From assembly GCA_964592425.1 (NCBI GenBank), contig CAZQCG010000024.1, forward strand, positions 1-64,000: a stretch of DNA of 64,000 nt. Reading direction: 5' to 3'. Positions 18,279 to 26,271 of this stretch are shown here, in pieces; within the stretch, counting starts at the first letter, position 1; the number at the start of each line of letters is the position of its first letter. Source of the stretch: Viridilinea sp964592425 (lineage in GTDB: Bacteria > Chloroflexota > Chloroflexia > Chloroflexales > Chloroflexaceae). A program made the translations under genes and the position numbers. The notes below the pieces were generated by a model. The model was not told where the DNA came from and did no database searches. It saw nothing but the letters and a program-made list of their open reading frames with translations.

Positions 18279-18383
18279 TCAGCGCTGCCGATCCCGGTTG
18301 TTCAACCAGATCACCAACATTGCTCCGACTACGGCCAGTACGAGTATGCCACTCGCGATGATCAACAAACTCATCATCGCCAT
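18279..18383 (-). CDS. Small single-pass membrane protein (34 aa)
   Basis: A short frame on the minus strand reads MAMMSLLIIASGILVLAVVG and ends with a basic tail, NNRDRQR, then TGA. The hydrophobic core of about 20 residues followed by positively charged residues is what a single-pass membrane peptide with cytoplasmic C terminus would show. An AAAGGGA ribosome site lies about six bases upstream of the ATG at 18383; an ATG at 18389 would sit too close to it. It is the first gene upstream of the VWA operon. I do not recognise a family. A small subunit or regulator of the VWA protein is possible but unproven. Confidence 0.5.
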   Translation of the reverse strand: MAMMSLLIIASGILVLAVVGAMLVIWLNNRDRQR

Positions 18384-18484
18384 AAGCATTCCCTTTGAAT
18401 AGCGATATTGCCATCATACCGCTGTACGAGCCGCCGGGCAAGGGCAGGTGGGTGTAGGCGAGACGGCTCTGCGGCCCCTAACAT

Positions 18485-18512
18485 AAACAAACCCCCGCCT
18501 GGAGGGCGGGGG
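18485..18512 (-). terminator. Rho-independent terminator of phasin-like gene
   Basis: On the minus strand an eight-base-pair stem (18492-18499 with 18505-18512, CCCCCGCC/GGCGGGGG) with a five-base loop is followed by TTTGTTT. It lies just past the stop at 18538. Confidence 0.8.
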
Positions 18513-18537
18513 CAAGGGGCAGAGCGGAAAAGGCGAT

Positions 18538-19083
18538 CTACTTCTTGCTGTCGACCGAGTTCATACTCGTGGCAGCCTTGACCATCATCTGGCTGAACTG
18601 GGTCTGCGCTTCGACGGCCCGCTGGGCAGCATCCTGCCACGAGGACATCACCGACTGCGCCTGGCCCATATCCCAGACCTGCGCCAGCATGCCCGGCTCG
18701 GCCTTCTTGAGCATCTCAAACCAGTTCTCCGAGAAGCGAACCTGAGTTTCGGTCATGGTGCGGGTCATCTCGAGCATCTGGCGGGTCCACTCTACTGCAG
18801 TGGCGGGCACGCCCGGCATAGCTGGCATCCCCGGAACGCCCGGCATGTTGGGCATGTTGACCGAGGCAGAAGCTACGCTCTCGGCCCACAGGCGCGTCAG
18901 CTCGAGTTGCTGCTCCAGCGCATACTTCACCGTACCGCGCCAGGTGTCAACCGTCTTCTGCCAAGTCTCAGGGCTCTGGGGGGTCGTGGCAAGCTGCATC
19001 GAGGAGACCCAACTCTCCCACACCTTTTGCTGTGTGCTGGTGTAGGTCTTGAGCATATCATTCGCCTGCTTCGTCCAATCCAT
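18538..19083 (-). CDS. Phasin-like granule-associated protein
   Basis: A 181-residue protein with long amphipathic helices, rich in Gln, Trp, Met and Thr, opening MDWTKQANDMLKTYTSTQQK. The middle holds a Met/Pro/Gly-rich hinge at about residues 77-92 (PNMPGVPGMPAMPGVP), separating two helical halves. This build matches phasins or PhaE-like proteins that coat polyhydroxyalkanoate granules. The start has a perfect AGGAGG-type site (AAGGAGGATCGC before ATG), indicating strong expression, and a clear terminator follows. No PHA synthase is in the window. Assignment rests on composition and layout, so a different helical surface-binding role is possible. Confidence 0.6.
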   Translation of the reverse strand: MDWTKQANDMLKTYTSTQQKVWESWVSSMQLATTPQSPETWQKTVDTWRGTVKYALEQQLELTRLWAESVASASVNMPNMPGVPGMPAMPGVPATAVEWTRQMLEMTRTMTETQVRFSENWFEMLKKAEPGMLAQVWDMGQAQSVMSSWQDAAQRAVEAQTQFSQMMVKAATSMNSVDSKK

Positions 19084-19330
19084 GCGATCCTCCTTGTATT
19101 GGTTCGGGTCATGCGGGGGGACCCGCTGTGCTGGTTCCGTGGCTCACGTGTGCCTTATGTATGCAGAGGGTACCAGAAATGGTTACAGGCGAGTTACGTT
19201 TGTGGTATTGATGGTCATATGTATAGAATATTTGCCACTGCTGTTGGGATTCGCTGACGTTTGACAAGCTTCCGACGCTCCTCTACCATGAAGGGAGCTT
19301 TTCGCCCCCCGCTCAACGAGGAGGTCGCTG

Positions 19331-20266
19331 ATGACATTGAGCCCTGGCCTGATGGCCCTGCCTCGCCGTGTGCAGATCCGTGAAGTTGGCCCGCGTGATG
19401 GTCTGCAGAATGAGGCGGTGGTTGTCGCAACGAATGATAAACTGCGCCTGATCAGCGATCTGGCGGTGGCTGGCCTCACCCAGATCGAGGTCGGTGCTTT
19501 TGTGCGCCCACAGAATGTGCCCCAGATGGCCGATACGGCCGAGGTCTTCGCCAGTCTCCAGCGTCGCCCCGGCGTGATCTACAGTGCGATTGCGCCCAAC
19601 CTCGTCGGGGCCCGTCGGGCTCTCGCGGTTGGCGCCGATGCGGTGCAGGTCTTCCTTTCGGCCAGTGAGAGCCATAATCGCAGTAATGTGAATATGAGTA
19701 TCGAGCAGTCGCTGGCCAATGTCGCTGATATGAGCGAGGCAGTGCGCTCGTCCGGCACGGCCTTTGATGCGGTGCTCTCGGTCGCTTTCGGCTGTCCCTT
19801 CGAGGGCCATGTCTTGATCAGCCGCGTGCTCGATCTGTGTGAGCGCCTGCTTGACCTGGGTGCCGAACAGGTGACCCTGGGCGATACGACTGGGATGGCC
19901 CACCCGCTGTTGGTGCAGGAGGTTGTGCTGGCCTTCCGCGAGCGTTTCCCACGCCAGAATCTGGGCCTGCATTTGCACAGCGCCCGTGGTGCTGGCCTGG
20001 CTAATGTGCTTGCTGCCCTACAGTTGGGCATCGATACTTTCGATAGTAGCATTGGCGGCATCGGCGGCTGCCCCTTCGCTCCCGGTGCTCCCGGTAATCT
20101 CTGCACCGAAGACCTGACCCATATGCTCCATGAGATGGGCATTGCTACCGGCCTGAACCTGCCCGCTTTGATGGAGACGGCGCGTATGCTTGAGCACCTG
20201 GTTGGCCATGAGGTGCCGAGTCAGACGATCAAGGCGGGGATCTGTAAGCATCTCGAAGCGGCCTAG
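19331..20266 (+). CDS. mvaB: Hydroxymethylglutaryl-CoA lyase
   Basis: A 311-residue DRE-TIM type metallolyase. The catalytic motif VGPRDGLQNE (Arg-Asp), the metal-binding HLH in GLHLHSARG, and GGCPFAPGAPGN with the mobile active-site Cys are all present. The enzyme cleaves HMG-CoA to acetoacetate and acetyl-CoA, the last step of leucine breakdown. The HLHSARG form differs from the commoner HFHDTRG/HFHNTRG, leaving a Ser-Ala where Asp/Asn-Thr is usual; related acyl-CoA lyases could therefore be the true activity. ATG at 19331 follows GAGGAGG. A hairpin follows, so the SDR gene downstream is probably separate. Confidence 0.85.
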   Translation: MTLSPGLMALPRRVQIREVGPRDGLQNEAVVVATNDKLRLISDLAVAGLTQIEVGAFVRPQNVPQMADTAEVFASLQRRPGVIYSAIAPNLVGARRALAVGADAVQVFLSASESHNRSNVNMSIEQSLANVADMSEAVRSSGTAFDAVLSVAFGCPFEGHVLISRVLDLCERLLDLGAEQVTLGDTTGMAHPLLVQEVVLAFRERFPRQNLGLHLHSARGAGLANVLAALQLGIDTFDSSIGGIGGCPFAPGAPGNLCTEDLTHMLHEMGIATGLNLPALMETARMLEHLVGHEVPSQTIKAGICKHLEAA

Positions 20267-20284
20267 TTTTCCTTACTTGACCTT

Positions 20285-20312
20285 CTTCCCGCAAGCTTGA
20301 GCTTGCAGGAAG
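20285..20312 (+). terminator. Hairpin after HMG-CoA lyase gene
   Basis: GCAAGC (20291-20296) pairs with GCTTGC (20301-20306) around TTGA, extended by CTTCC/GGAAG across one mismatch. It begins 19 bases after the stop and is followed by a short T-containing stretch. Confidence 0.6.
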
Positions 20313-20373
20313 GTTTCCGTGGGAGGTTCAAGGGAGAACCCTCCTTGCCATCCTCCTGCGCCGCACTACACAT

Positions 20374-21165
20374 ATGGATCCACGCGGACAGGTTGTGATT
20401 ATTACAGGGGCCTCGGCAGGCATCGGGGCAGCCACGGCACGCGCCTTTGCCGCCGCCGGGGCGCGTCTGGTGCTTGCTGCGCGGAGCCCGGAGCCGCTTC
20501 AGCGCCTCGCTGCCGAGTTGTCTGCTCCGGCCCTGGTGCTGCCGACCGATGTGAGCGATCCGGCGGCCTGTACGGCTCTGGTGACCCGTACGGTCGAGGC
20601 CTACGGGCGCGTCGATATCCTGATCAATAATGCTGGGGTGGGCCTGGCTGGGCCTACCGCCGGTCTCGCTCCAGCCGATCTCGCTCAGACGCTGGCGGTC
20701 AATCTCTACGGGCCGCTGCTGCTGATGCAGGCGGTGTTGCCGTTGATGCGGGCCCAGGGTCGTGGCCAGATTATCAATGTCTCTTCGGTGCTGGCGGCAC
20801 AGCCTTTACCCTTCCTGGGCGGCTATGCTGCCGCTAAGGCGGCCCTCGAACGGCTCAGTGAGGCGGCCCGTATGGAGTTGCACGGTACGGGCGTCACCGT
20901 AAGCGTGGTGCGCCCCGGCACGACCCGCACCGACTTCAGCGCTCATCGCCTCGGTGCTGGTGCCGAACGCCGTCGGGTCGTGCCCCGTGGGGTTCCACCT
21001 GCCACCGTCGCTCGTTGCATCTTGCGTGCCGCCCGCCGGGAGCCGCGCCTGCTCTATGTCAGCTCTGGCGACCGGCTCGGTATGGCGCTGGTGAGCCTCT
21101 TCCCCGCCCTTGCCGAGCGCCTGCTTGCGCGTATGATTACATGGGAAACAACCTCTGGTGAGTGA
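20374..21165 (+). CDS. Short-chain dehydrogenase/reductase
   Basis: A 263-residue classical SDR. The cofactor motif TGASAGIG is at residues 11-18, NNAG at 85-88, and the catalytic triad is Ser138, Tyr151 and Lys155 (YAAAK). An Arg-rich segment after TGA-like cofactor strand (AARS) suggests NADP(H). Substrates of such proteins are diverse and the sequence does not name one. The ATG at 20374 lacks a clear ribosome site. The last eight bases overlap the tricorn gene start, so translation of the large protease probably depends on this gene. Confidence 0.85.
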   Translation: MDPRGQVVIITGASAGIGAATARAFAAAGARLVLAARSPEPLQRLAAELSAPALVLPTDVSDPAACTALVTRTVEAYGRVDILINNAGVGLAGPTAGLAPADLAQTLAVNLYGPLLLMQAVLPLMRAQGRGQIINVSSVLAAQPLPFLGGYAAAKAALERLSEAARMELHGTGVTVSVVRPGTTRTDFSAHRLGAGAERRRVVPRGVPPATVARCILRAARREPRLLYVSSGDRLGMALVSLFPALAERLLARMITWETTSGE

Positions 21166-24100
21166 GCTCCAACCACAACCCTACCTGCGTACCCCCGCTA
21201 TCGATCCCGCTGGTCAGCGCATCGCCTTTGTCTATGCCGGTGATATCTGGCTGGTCAACGCCGAGGGTGGCTCCGCCGAGCGTTTGACCGCGCACCCGGG
21301 GCTGCATGCCAGTCCGCGCTTCAGCCCCGATGGGGCGTATTTGGCCTTTAGCTCGACCCGCACCGGTGGTGGTGATGTCTATGTGCTCTCGCTTGAGGGT
21401 GGCCTGGCGCGCCAGTTAACCTTCCACGATGAGTATTGCGCTGTCGAGGATTGGAGCGCCGATAGCCAGGCCGTCTATTTCAGCGCCGACCGTGAACAAC
21501 TCGGCCCGCTGCTCTACCGGGTCGGCCTTGATGGCAGCACGCCAGCTCCGGTCTATCACGAGCCTTATGAGCAACTCGGCCAGTTGAGTGTTTCGCCTGA
21601 TGGAACCAGTCTGGCCTTTAGCAATACACGCGAGCGCTGGTCGCGCCGCGGACCCAACCCCTTTGCCCCCGGCGAGATCTGGGTTGGCCCGGCCCGGCCC
21701 GACTATGCGGCCCTGCGTATGCTGGCTGGCCCATGTGCGCCCAATGGCCACCCGCCGCTGGCTGAACCCTACGCCGGGCGGAATGCCTGGCCCCTCTGGA
21801 CTCCCGATGGTCAGGGTATCTATATCGTCAGTGACCGCGATGGAGTCGAGAATCTCTGGTACCTTGCGCTGGAGGGCGGTTCGCCGCAGCAGATGACCCA
21901 TTTTCGTGATGGGCGGCTGCTCTTTCCGCAGTTGGCCCGGCAGACGGGCACGCTCGTCTTCGAGCACAATTGGCAGATCTGGCGTCTCGATCCGGGCGGT
22001 GAGCCACGGCCCGTGCCCATCCAGGTGCGCGCCGATACGAAGATGAGCCAGGTGCGTGAAGAGAGTTGGACGCGCAACTTCAGTGAGTTGCGCCTCAGCC
22101 CCGATGGCAAAAAGATCGCTTTTGTCGCCCGTGGCCAACTCTTCGCTGACTTTGCCGATAAAGAGACCAACCGCGACCTGCGTCAGGGACCCTCGTTCCG
22201 CTTGACCGACACCCGTGCCCGCGAGAGCCAGTTGGCCTGGTCGCCTGATAGCCGCTGCCTGGTCTATATCTCGGATCGCCATGGCGAAGATGAGCTCTAC
22301 CGTTATGATTTCAGTACGCGCCAGGAGACCCGCCTGACTGATGACCTGTCGCCCAAAGCCCTGCCGCAGGTCTCACCGGATGGGCGCTGGGTGGCCTACC
22401 TCAGCGGCTCTGAGCGCATCTGCCTGCTGAGTATGAGCGGCGGTGCCCCGCGTGAGCTCTGCCGGGCGCGTTTTGTGGTTGCCGCCGACCTGGCCTGGGC
22501 TCCCGATTCGCACTGGTTGGCCTATATCTCGCAGGACGAGCGCTTCTTCAGCAATGTCTCAGTGGTGCCGATTGAGGGTGCTGCACCGCACCAGATCAGT
22601 TTTCTGAGCAACCTCGAAGGAGGCAATCTGCGCTGGGCGCCTAACGGCCAGTTCCTCATCTTTACCACCGAGCAGTATCGCGCTGAAGCCCAGATCGTTC
22701 GCATCGATCTGCGCCCGCTGGTGCCAATCTTCCGTGAGGCCGAGTTCGAGCGTCTGTTTGAAGAAAACAAAGATGACGATCGTATGCCTAAAGAGGGTGT
22801 TCAACCCCCTGCGGGTGAGCCGCAGCGCACTGAACAGCCACCCTCAACCCGGCGCCTCACGCGCATCAAGGTCGAACTGGCCAACGAAGAGGTGTCGCAC
22901 CCGCCCGATCTCGATGATGCCCTCCCCGCTTCCCCCACCGAGCCGCCGGCTGCTTCACCTCCGGCACCGGCTCCTACCGATCTGCAGATTGTCTTTGAGG
23001 GCATCGAGCGGCGTTTGCGCTTCTTGACGCCCATCCAGATGGATGCCAGTGCTGCCGCGATCAGCCCTGATAGCAAAGACCTGCTGCTACTCGCCGTCGT
23101 GGCTGGCAAGGTCAACATCTGGGCCCTCCCCCTCGACGAGCCACGGGCCGAACAGCCGCCACGTCAGTTGACTGCTACCGAGAGTAGTAAGCGAGGTGTG
23201 CAATTCACCCCTGATGGACGGGCCTTCTTCTACCTGGACGACGGCGTGATCACCCTGCGTAAGTTCCCCAGCGGCAACGACCCGCTGCGGGTCAATGTGC
23301 GCGCCGATGTGAGTGTTGATTTTCATAGCGACAAGCACCAGATCTTTGGTGAGGCCTGGCGTGCCCTGCGTGACCGCTTCTACGATGCGACCTTCCGTGG
23401 CCAGGATTGGAACAGCCTGCGCGAGCGCTTTGCGCCTCTGGTCGCCGGTGCGCAGACGACCGAAGAGTTGCATACGGTGATCAATCTGATGGTTGGTGAG
23501 TTGCGTACCTCACATCTTGGTAGCGGCTTTGGCGGCTGGACGGGGGTGGATGGCTACACCGGCATGCTCTTTGACTCTGCTACCTTGCTGAACCAGGGCC
23601 TCTTGCGCGTCGAGCGGGTCATCCCTGATAGCCCGGCGGCCTTGCATGAGCGCCCGCCCCAGCCTGGCGAGTACCTGCTGGCGGTTGATGGCACAGCCCT
23701 TGGGCCGGGGATCAGTCTTGATCGGTTGCTCCGTCGCAAGGTCGGGCGACGGGTGCGCCTGAGCCTGGCCTCGGAGCCGAGCGGTGTGCCTGCGCGTGAG
23801 GTGGCTCTGCGCCCGGTTGATGCCGATAGCTACTGGTACCTGCGCTATCGCGACTGGGTGCTAAGCAACGAGCAGTATGTTCATCGCGTGAGCAATGGGC
23901 GGCTCGGCTATATCCACATCGAGAGTATGAGCTACCCGGCCTACCAGCAGTTCCTGGCCGACCTTGATGCTGAGGCCCACGGCAAAGCGGGTGTGATCGT
24001 CGATGTGCGCTACAACACGGGCGGGCACACCGCGACCTTCATCCTTGATGTCCTGGCCCGGCGCAGTAGCCTGCGCAGCGGCTTCCGCGAACGGGCTGCT

Positions 24101-24481
24101 GCCGATGCCGGCCACCTGGCGGGCAACCGTATCTTGAACCGCCCGACCGTGCTGCTTACCAACGAGCGTTCGGTCAGCAATACCGAAATGCTCAGTGAGA
24201 GCTACCGTCGGCTTGGTCTGGGCAAGGTAGTCGGGCGGCCCACGGCAGGTGCCGTGATCTGGACCTTCGGCATGCGTCTGCTGGATGGAGCCTCGCTCCG
24301 TGTGCCCCACTTTTCGATTGTCACCCTCGAAGGCGAGGATCTTGAAGGCCATGGCCGTCCGGTTGACGTGGACGTGCCTCGCCCTCTTGGTGAGTGGGCC
24401 CTCGGGCGGGAATGCCAGCTAGATGCTGCTGTCAGAACCCTGCTTAGTGCGGACGATGATCCGCCGATGCCTGTTGGGTGA
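21158..24481 (+). CDS. tri: Tricorn protease homologue (S41B)
   Basis: A 1107-residue protein, close to the 1071 residues of the archaeal tricorn protease. The first half is two beta-propeller arrays with repeated SPDG-type blades (FSPDGAYLAF, LSPDGKKIAF, VSPDGRWVAY). An acidic/Pro linker at about 545-610 is followed by the second propeller end, a core domain, a PDZ domain (about 800-880) and the S41 catalytic domain. Ser785-His786 (TSHLG) and the nucleophile Ser1007 (NERSVSNTE) match the tetrad positions. Tricorn degrades 6-12-residue peptides from the proteasome or similar proteases and feeds aminopeptidases. The start is GTG at 21158 inside the SDR gene, so the pair is coupled. The two pepF genes in the window may act on related peptides. 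Confidence 0.9.
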   Translation: MSELQPQPYLRTPAIDPAGQRIAFVYAGDIWLVNAEGGSAERLTAHPGLHASPRFSPDGAYLAFSSTRTGGGDVYVLSLEGGLARQLTFHDEYCAVEDWSADSQAVYFSADREQLGPLLYRVGLDGSTPAPVYHEPYEQLGQLSVSPDGTSLAFSNTRERWSRRGPNPFAPGEIWVGPARPDYAALRMLAGPCAPNGHPPLAEPYAGRNAWPLWTPDGQGIYIVSDRDGVENLWYLALEGGSPQQMTHFRDGRLLFPQLARQTGTLVFEHNWQIWRLDPGGEPRPVPIQVRADTKMSQVREESWTRNFSELRLSPDGKKIAFVARGQLFADFADKETNRDLRQGPSFRLTDTRARESQLAWSPDSRCLVYISDRHGEDELYRYDFSTRQETRLTDDLSPKALPQVSPDGRWVAYLSGSERICLLSMSGGAPRELCRARFVVAADLAWAPDSHWLAYISQDERFFSNVSVVPIEGAAPHQISFLSNLEGGNLRWAPNGQFLIFTTEQYRAEAQIVRIDLRPLVPIFREAEFERLFEENKDDDRMPKEGVQPPAGEPQRTEQPPSTRRLTRIKVELANEEVSHPPDLDDALPASPTEPPAASPPAPAPTDLQIVFEGIERRLRFLTPIQMDASAAAISPDSKDLLLLAVVAGKVNIWALPLDEPRAEQPPRQLTATESSKRGVQFTPDGRAFFYLDDGVITLRKFPSGNDPLRVNVRADVSVDFHSDKHQIFGEAWRALRDRFYDATFRGQDWNSLRERFAPLVAGAQTTEELHTVINLMVGELRTSHLGSGFGGWTGVDGYTGMLFDSATLLNQGLLRVERVIPDSPAALHERPPQPGEYLLAVDGTALGPGISLDRLLRRKVGRRVRLSLASEPSGVPAREVALRPVDADSYWYLRYRDWVLSNEQYVHRVSNGRLGYIHIESMSYPAYQQFLADLDAEAHGKAGVIVDVRYNTGGHTATFILDVLARRSSLRSGFRERAAADAGHLAGNRILNRPTVLLTNERSVSNTEMLSESYRRLGLGKVVGRPTAGAVIWTFGMRLLDGASLRVPHFSIVTLEGEDLEGHGRPVDVDVPRPLGEWALGRECQLDAAVRTLLSADDDPPMPVG

Positions 24482-24604
24482 AGTGGTGCGGGCCTGACTT
24501 TGGCACCGGGAACCAGGCCAGACGCGTTTCCGTGCGGTTGGGGCGCCGCGTTGCGCTGGGTGTATCAAATAACCGGCGAGCAAAAGTGGCGTGAAGCGCT
24601 GGCT

Positions 24605-24904
24605 TTACTCGCCCGGCCAGATCGTCACCTGGTTGCGCCCAGCGTGTTTCGATTGGTACAGGGCCTGATCCGCGTTGCTGATCAGTTCTTCTGCGTTGTT
24701 TCCGTGATCAGGATAGGTTGCGATGCCAAAGGAGATCGTTATCTTCACGGTTCCGTGTTCATGTTGGGTGCAAAGTGCTGTGGAAGATTGCCTGATTTCT
24801 TCTGCACGTTTCGCCGCATTTTCCGGTGTCGGCGCGAACCATTGTTTGAGGTGAGCTACCATACTGTAAGTTCTGTGGTGGCAGAATGAACAAATCGTTG
24901 CCAC
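24605..24904 (-). pseudogene. C-terminal GGDEF-domain remnant
   Basis: The minus-strand frame encodes about 99 residues whose last 75 match the end of diguanylate cyclase domains: ENAAKRAEEIR, ITISFGIATYPDHGNN and ADQALYQSKHAGRNQV. The upstream half of the domain, including the GGDEF catalytic motif, is missing, as is any sensory module. The sequence is less GC-rich than the flanks. This is best read as the leftover of a decayed or truncated cyclase gene. It lies downstream of tricorn in the opposite orientation. Confidence 0.7.
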
Positions 24905-25236
24905 TATACCATCAAATTTATTTTTTGGTTTAGTATAGGCTTTTAGGGTTGAGCGCTGTCCAGCGTCGGCGTTAGCCGTGCGTCAGCGGGCGCGTGGGCA
25001 CTGCGCTTCCTAACACCCTATGAGCACGTGCATCGTTATATCGCGGCCGACGGGAGCGTGCGCTGGGTGCGCGTCTGCTCGTCGCCCCGCCCCCTCCCCG
25101 ACAGGTGCGTCCTCTCGTCCTCCCTCCGTATCCAACACCGTTTACATTCCATCTTCACGCGTTCTGAAACCGTACGCGATACAACTACGTTACGGCTTAC
25201 GCCTGGAGGGTTCACGGATACGGAAGGAACATCATC
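24905..25236. other. Intergenic region with PAS-like relic
   Basis: No intact gene. On the plus strand, around 24967-25080, one open stretch reads YEHVHRYIAADGSVRWVRV, the typical end of a PAS sensor domain (hydrophobic-R-x-x-DGS-x-RW). It has no start and its frame soon degenerates into Pro/Ser-rich sequence. With the adjacent GGDEF relic on the other strand, it suggests a rearranged signalling gene. An AT-rich patch at about 24905-24945 may hold promoters. Confidence 0.4.
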
Positions 25237-26211
25237 ATGAAAGCAAGCCCTACCGCAAAATGGATCGTCGACGCCGCCCTGCTGGTAGGGTACTGCGTCG
25301 CCGTCTGGCTTGACCTGACTGGCCTGCAGCTGCACCAGTGGATTGGCGTGGGGGTGGGTCTGCTGACCGGATATCATCTGCTCACGCACCTGGATTGGCT
25401 CACGGCGGTCACCCGCCGCTTCTTCGGCAAGACTAGCCCGCGTGCACGTCTGTACTACCTGATCGATGCGCTCATGCTGGGCGGCTTTGTCACCATCGGC
25501 GTGACTGGCCTGATTATCTCGACCTGGCTGAACCTGACGCTGGACGGCATGGCCACGCTGGCGGCCATTCACAAATGGACAGCCTACCTGACCCTGGCGG
25601 CGCTTGGCGTCAAGCTGGTGTTGCACAGGCGCTGGATTGTGAGTGTGGCAGGCAAATTTGTGAAAGCGCCCGCCGCGCACCGTGCGCCCGCCGGTTCCCC
25701 GGTGGCAGCCCTGGCGACCAGCGGCGGCGCATCAGATGGCGCAGCGCCCGGTATGCCCACCCGCGGCTACACCCGCCGCGAGTCCCTCAAGCTGATGGGC
25801 GCAGCGGCCCTCTCGACGGTTGCTGTGGTCGGTGTGACCACCAGAGTGTTGGATGCGCTCCAGGCGCGTGACAACGGATCGAGCAGCACTGTGGCCGTCC
25901 TGGCGACCGACCCGACGCCGAGCTCCACAACGGTTGCGGCAGCGCCAGCCACGACGACGGTTGCGGCAGCGCCAGCCACGACGACGGTTGCGGCAGCGCC
26001 GACCGCCACGACGACGGTCGCGGTAGCGCCGATCGCCACGACAACGGTTGCGGCAGCGCCGACCGCCACGACGACGATCGCCAGCGTAGCAACGGTGAGC
26101 GTGGCCTGCATCAGCTGCCGACGCGGCAAACACTGCTCCTACCCCGGCGACTGCCGTGACTACGTGGACACGAACAGCAACAACCTGTGCGACCACGGTG
26201 AGTGCGCCTGA
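25237..26211 (+). CDS. DUF4405 membrane protein with Thr/Ala repeat and Cys-rich tail
   Basis: A 324-residue protein. Residues 1-145 hold four hydrophobic segments of the DUF4405/cytochrome b561-like kind, with His residues at suitable positions (QLHQW, YHLLTHLD, IHKWTAYL, VLHRRW) for haem binding. At about 180 a twin-arginine-like RRESLKLMGAAAL motif and hydrophobic stretch appear inside the protein. A tandem TTTVAAAP-type repeat follows (about 230-280). The tail has six Cys (CISCRRGKHC, GDC, CDHGEC) around a YVDTNSNNLCD segment like an iron-sulfur or calcium-binding loop. This suggests a membrane electron-transfer protein exposing a metal-binding tail. The order of anchor, signal-like motif, flexible stalk and Cys tail is unusual. 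It could be a fusion. Confidence 0.7.
   Translation: MKASPTAKWIVDAALLVGYCVAVWLDLTGLQLHQWIGVGVGLLTGYHLLTHLDWLTAVTRRFFGKTSPRARLYYLIDALMLGGFVTIGVTGLIISTWLNLTLDGMATLAAIHKWTAYLTLAALGVKLVLHRRWIVSVAGKFVKAPAAHRAPAGSPVAALATSGGASDGAAPGMPTRGYTRRESLKLMGAAALSTVAVVGVTTRVLDALQARDNGSSSTVAVLATDPTPSSTTVAAAPATTTVAAAPATTTVAAAPTATTTVAVAPIATTTVAAAPTATTTIASVATVSVACISCRRGKHCSYPGDCRDYVDTNSNNLCDHGECA
25930..26076 (+). repeat. In-frame tandem repeat, 27-30 bp units
   Basis: Five units of ACGGTTGCGGCAGCGCC plus a variable end (27 or 30 bases) encode TVAAAPATT or TVAAAPTATT. Length variation between units is a whole codon, so frame is kept. It forms the flexible stalk of the DUF4405 protein and is a likely source of strain-to-strain length variation. 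Confidence 0.85.
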
Positions 26212-26233
26212 CGGGCACGCCCCCGCACGGGAA

Positions 26234-26266
26234 CGGAGCTGCCCGCGTAAGATGCGAGCAGCTCCG
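26234..26266. terminator. Hairpin between converging DUF4405 and tyrS genes
   Basis: CGGAGCTGC (26234-26242) pairs perfectly with GCAGCTCCG (26258-26266), with a further inner CGC/GCG pairing. It fills the 60-base gap between convergent genes, so it likely serves both. Confidence 0.6.
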
Positions 26267-26271
26267 CACTG

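Noticed and set aside
18205..18441. 78-aa minus-strand frame upstream of the VWA gene
   Set aside because: It has no ribosome site or family features, and overlaps a shorter frame (18279-18383) with a better start and a clear membrane segment.
20319..20630. 103-aa frame overlapping the SDR start
   Set aside because: Out of frame with the SDR motifs and of biased composition, so a shadow frame.
24500..24889. 129-aa plus-strand frame after tricorn
   Set aside because: It is opposite the GGDEF relic, which has clear protein homology on the minus strand.
25732..26196. Long minus-strand frames across the Thr/Ala repeat
   Set aside because: They are by-products of the GC-rich repeat, Arg/Ser-rich with no start context, opposite a well-supported gene.
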